From positions 1 through 36,136 of the forward strand of contig NZ_CAJXJS010000039.1 of the NCBI RefSeq assembly GCF_913055165.1: a DNA stretch of 36,136 nucleotides, in the 5' to 3' direction. This DNA is from an uncultured Devosia sp. (GTDB lineage: Bacteria > Pseudomonadota > Alphaproteobacteria > Rhizobiales > Devosiaceae). A program made the translations under genes and the position numbers. Below the pieces are notes generated by a model, which was not told where the DNA came from, searched no databases, and saw only the letters and a list, made by a program, of their open reading frames with translations. Positions 33,586 to 36,136 of the stretch are shown here, piece after piece (the first letter of the stretch is position 1; each line of letters starts with the position of its first letter).

Positions 33586-34138
33586 CGCCGCGGCCGGCGA
33601 CAATGTGGTCCGCACGGCGTATCGGCTCGGTCAGAAGATAATGATCGACGCTGGGCAGGAAATAGTTCTGCCAAGCCTCGGGCCAAGGATCGCCACCGCG
33701 CGCCAATGCCGTTTCAAGCGTCGAGGCAGGGTCGCTGGCCACCCAAAGGCGCAGGTCACAGGCTGGCGATAGCGCCGCATCGAGCGCGGACACGCCTTCG
33801 ATGACAATCGGACGATTTCCTGCCGCCAGCGTCCGGAGCGGGCCGAGCCTGTCATTCTCCCAATCATAGGGCTGGAAATGGCAGATGCGCTCTCGCGCCA
33901 GTGCAAGGGCCGCCGCGACAAAGTCGGCATGGCGGACATAGGGAAAGGGATAGGCCGGCCTGAGCGGGCGTGGCCAGAGGTCCTGGGGCAGGACGAAGTC
34001 ATCCAGATAAAGGCAGACCGCACCCAGCCTTAGCTCGAGCTGCTCGGCTAGAGTAGACTTGCCCGAGGCAGGGAGGCCGTCGATGGCGATGGTCCGCTTG
34101 TCGCGGGCAAGATCAAGGGCCCGCTTCATGCTGATCAT
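33575..34138 (-). CDS. Uridine-kinase-like P-loop NTPase
   Basis: A 187-residue protein of the uridine kinase/AAA-like P-loop group. The Walker A motif is GLPASGKST (from residue 21), followed by the substrate-region YLDDFVLPQDLWPRP, a Walker-B-like RPIVIEGVSALD and the LRLWVASDPASTLETALARGGD lid part. It may phosphorylate a nucleoside or other small alcohol; the exact substrate cannot be assigned. The ATG at 34138 has GGAGG about 6 bp upstream, the best site; ATG at 34129 is possible. It overlaps the converging chemotaxis gene and lies 54 bp after the secreted small protein gene. Confidence 0.85.
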   Translation of the reverse strand: MISMKRALDLARDKRTIAIDGLPASGKSTLAEQLELRLGAVCLYLDDFVLPQDLWPRPLRPAYPFPYVRHADFVAAALALARERICHFQPYDWENDRLGPLRTLAAGNRPIVIEGVSALDAALSPACDLRLWVASDPASTLETALARGGDPWPEAWQNYFLPSVDHYLLTEPIRRADHIVAGRGATP

Positions 34139-34192
34139 CTTTGCCTCCGCAATACCCACATCGATATCGCATCCCCCGGGCAAGTTGATCAA

Positions 34193-34522
34193 TCAGCCGC
34201 GCGGCGGACCTGCCCGGTATTTATCCATCACGGCATCGAGCCGGTCATTGGTGATGTCGGGATTGATTGCCTGCAGGCAGGGCAGAAGAGTGGCCTTGTT
34301 GTCGCGCTCGCGCTGGCCGTCCAGTTCGGCTGCGGTGCGTGCCGGCGTGACGCCGGCAAAGCAGGTGGCAAATTGCAGCGGAGTCACGCCCAGTTCCCCG
34401 GCCACAGCCTCGACGGGACGATTGGGGTCGTTGAGCACCTGTTCGGGCGTCGATACGGCAAAGGCGGGGCCGGTAATGGCCAACATAGGCAGGGCGAACA
34501 GTATTGTGGTCAGGCGGGTCAT
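34193..34522 (-). CDS. Small secreted protein of unknown function
   Basis: A 109-residue protein with a signal peptide (MTRLTTILFALPMLAITGPAFA, probable cleavage after AFA). The mature part has two cysteines (ATCFAG and LLPCLQ) that may form a disulfide, and a helical arrangement with VTPLQFATCFAGVTPA. No family is recognised. The ATG at 34522 follows GAGGAG at a good distance. Confidence 0.78.
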   Translation of the reverse strand: MTRLTTILFALPMLAITGPAFAVSTPEQVLNDPNRPVEAVAGELGVTPLQFATCFAGVTPARTAAELDGQRERDNKATLLPCLQAINPDITNDRLDAVMDKYRAGPPRG

Positions 34523-34868
34523 AGGGCTTCTCCTCATTTGATGGCATGAGGATGGCGGCGCTGCTCCCTCGGAACAAGTTAGGGTTCGGTCATTGTTTTG
34601 CCCGACCTGTCACGGAACGGAAAGGTTGCGGCAAGGTGGACATGGCGCGCGATATGGCCTGACTTCCTTGACTCTGTTCGGGCTTTCCCATAAAGCCAGC
34701 CCGTTCATCAGGCATTTGCTCCTGACCAGCCGACCGGGACCCCTTGTGGTATAAACCGATCCCGGAGGCCAACATCCGCCAGCGCGTTGCGCCCGCGGGT
34801 GGGTTTTGCATTTGCGCCTATGGACCCTATCTCTTGCGGGATTGGCCCGCGAGCGAAAAGGAAAAGCG
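34523..34868. other. Spacer between secreted-protein gene and ffh
   Basis: 346 bp without a convincing gene. It contains an imperfect palindrome CCTCAT/ATGAGG (34532-34551), an extended -10-like TGGTATAAA near 34747-34755 framed by CCGGGA/TCCCGG, and an 8-bp hairpin CTTGCGGG/CCCGCGAG (about 34834-34854) just before the ffh ribosome binding site. No SRP RNA signature was found. Confidence 0.6.
34747..34755 (+). promoter_or_regulatory. Possible extended -10 promoter for ffh
   Basis: TGGTATAAA gives the TGn extension and a TATAAA -10 hexamer about 115 bp before the ffh start. No convincing -35 at the normal spacing. It lies inside an inverted repeat CCGGGA...TCCCGG. Confidence 0.35.
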
Positions 34869-36136
34869 ATGTTTGAGAGCTTAAGCGACCGGCTTGGCAA
34901 GATTTTCGATGGCCTTCGTGGACGCGGCGCGCTGAACGCTGCCGATGTCGATGCGGCCATGCGCGAAATCCGCCGGGCGCTGATCGAGGCCGACGTTTCG
35001 CTTGAAGTGGTCCGCGCCTTTGTCGAACAGGTGCGCGAGCGCGCCGTCGGCGCCGAGGTCACCCGTTCGGTGACGCCGGGCCAGCAGGTGGTCAAGATCG
35101 TCAATGACGAGCTGGTCCAGGTGCTGGGCTCGGACGCCGTCACCATCGACCTCAATGCACCCGCGCCCGTTACCCTCCTCATGGTGGGTCTCCAGGGTTC
35201 GGGTAAGACGACCACGACTGCCAAGATCGCCAAGCGGTTGAAGGACAAGCAGCGCAAGAAAGTGCTGCTGGCCTCGCTCGATACGCGCCGCCCGGCCGCC
35301 ATGGAGCAGTTGCGCGTGCTGGGCGAGCAGGTCGGCGTCGATACGCTGCCGATCGTCACCACCGAAACCCCGGTCGAGATTGCCCGCCGGGCCGAGCGCG
35401 AAGGCCGCCTCGGCGGCTATGACGTGCTCATCCTCGATACGGCCGGCCGCACTCATATCGATGAAGAGCTGATGGCCGAGACGGTCTCCATCAAGGAGAT
35501 CGCCAAGCCGCACGAAATCCTGCTCGTCGTCGATGCGCTGACCGGTCAGGACGCCATCAACGTCGCCCGCAGCTTCGATACGCGCTTGGATGTCACCGGC
35601 ATCGTCATGACCCGGGTCGATGGTGATGGGCGCGGCGGTGCGGCGCTCTCGATGCGCGCGGCCACCGGCAAGCCGATCAAGCTGATCGGTGTCGGGGAAA
35701 AAATGGATGCGCTGGAGGATTTCCATCCCTCCCGCATCGCCGACCGCATTCTGGGCATGGGCGACATCGTCAGCCTCGTCGAAAAGGCCGCCGAACATGT
35801 GTCGGCCGAAGACGCCCAGAAGATGGCCAAGAAGCTCAAGAAGGGCGCCTTTGACTTCGAGGATCTGCGCAGCCAGCTCCAGCAGATGAAGAAGATGGGC
35901 GGCATGGGCGGGCTGATGGGTCTGCTGCCCGGCGCCGGTCAGCTCAAAAAGGCCATGGCCGGCGCCAATTTCGACGAGAAGGTCTTTGACCGGCAGATCG
36001 CCATCATCAATTCCATGACCAAGAAGGAGCGGGCCAATCCGGACCTGCTCAATGCCAGCCGCCGCAAGCGCATTGCCGCTGGGGCGGGCGTGGAAGTCTC
36101 GGAAATCAACAAGCTGGCCAAGCAGCACCGCCAGAT
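34869..36136 (+). CDS. ffh: Signal recognition particle protein Ffh, truncated by window end
   Basis: The SRP GTPase that binds signal sequences on nascent chains and delivers ribosomes to FtsY. 422 residues are present and the frame is open at the window edge; the full family length is around 450-520. N domain begins MFESLSDRLGKIFDGLRGRG, then the GTPase with G1 GLQGSGKTTT (about 107-116), DTRRPAAMEQL, DTAGRTHID, TRVDGDGRGGAAL and GVGEKMDALEDF. The methionine-rich M domain starts around residue 300 with QMKKMGGMGGLMGLLPG. The start ATG follows AAGGAAAA. The C-terminal end of the M domain is outside the window. Confidence 0.97.
   Translation, partial: MFESLSDRLGKIFDGLRGRGALNAADVDAAMREIRRALIEADVSLEVVRAFVEQVRERAVGAEVTRSVTPGQQVVKIVNDELVQVLGSDAVTIDLNAPAPVTLLMVGLQGSGKTTTTAKIAKRLKDKQRKKVLLASLDTRRPAAMEQLRVLGEQVGVDTLPIVTTETPVEIARRAEREGRLGGYDVLILDTAGRTHIDEELMAETVSIKEIAKPHEILLVVDALTGQDAINVARSFDTRLDVTGIVMTRVDGDGRGGAALSMRAATGKPIKLIGVGEKMDALEDFHPSRIADRILGMGDIVSLVEKAAEHVSAEDAQKMAKKLKKGAFDFEDLRSQLQQMKKMGGMGGLMGLLPGAGQLKKAMAGANFDEKVFDRQIAIINSMTKKERANPDLLNASRRKRIAAGAGVEVSEINKLAKQHRQ

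Noticed and set aside
34587..34868. SRP RNA (4.5S) gene before ffh
   Set aside because: The conserved GGTCAGG...GGAAGCAGCC region of SRP RNA was looked for on both strands and not found.

Overview
The window (36,136 bp, GC-rich) looks like chromosomal DNA of an alphaproteobacterium of the order Hyphomicrobiales, plausibly Devosia or a close relative. The evidence is the gene set and order (hemC-hemD-mitofilin-like-hemY facing tsaD-gpsA-YciI-EVE; dapF-mtaB-ftsY-yciB; the SOS cassette imuA-imuB-dnaE2), a direct-repeat LexA box of the alphaproteobacterial type (GTTC-N7-GTTC), and composite intergenic palindromes typical of the class. The genus is an inference.

Layout. 1-1161: 3' end of a proton-pumping membrane pyrophosphatase (hppA), closed by a strong hairpin. 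1213-2601: a small accessory insert with an AT-richer DUF6602 nuclease-like gene, then a GIY-YIG endonuclease gene enclosed by a perfect 26-bp inverted repeat. 2768-7657: scattered housekeeping genes (dihydrofolate-reductase-like protein, DUF3445 heme N-demethylase-like protein, a bacterial voltage-gated sodium channel with a TLESWS filter, soluble pyrophosphatase, universal stress protein, a secreted small protein, TerB-like protein). 7857-13706: LexA box followed by imuA-imuB-dnaE2, the damage-induced mutagenesis cassette. 13764-17520: pterin dehydratase, a membrane GGDEF-EAL protein, a FeeM/AHL-synthase-like acyltransferase and tRNA-Thr(CGT). 17562-21873 (minus): the tetrapyrrole operon hemC-hemD with a mitofilin-like gene and the HemY-N gene. 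21930-24720 (plus): tsaD-gpsA-YciI-EVE, followed by a 77-bp tandem repeat. 24960-29647: DUF1761 protein converging on the minus-strand run dapF-mtaB-ftsY-yciB. 29916-33585: a JmjC/cupin-like protein translationally coupled to a CelD/BcsL-type acetyltransferase, then a cytoplasmic methyl-accepting chemotaxis protein. 33575-34522 (minus): a uridine-kinase-like P-loop protein and a small secreted protein. 34869-end: ffh, truncated by the window edge.

Working relationships: ImuA, ImuB and DnaE2 form one LexA-controlled translesion unit. HemC and HemD catalyse consecutive steps of heme synthesis. FtsY and Ffh (8 kb apart) are receptor and GTPase of the same protein-targeting pathway. TsaD and MtaB make consecutive modifications of the same tRNA position (t6A37, then ms2t6A37). 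Soluble and membrane pyrophosphatases both consume PPi.

The most unusual structures are the inverted-repeat-bounded GIY-YIG unit (2211-2601), which resembles a REP-type element with its own nuclease, and the 77-bp palindromic tandem repeat at 24724-24877. Several CtrA-like TTAA-N7-TTAA sites lie before signalling genes, and an open frame follows the ftsY amber stop. No CRISPR array, insertion sequence or prophage was seen.
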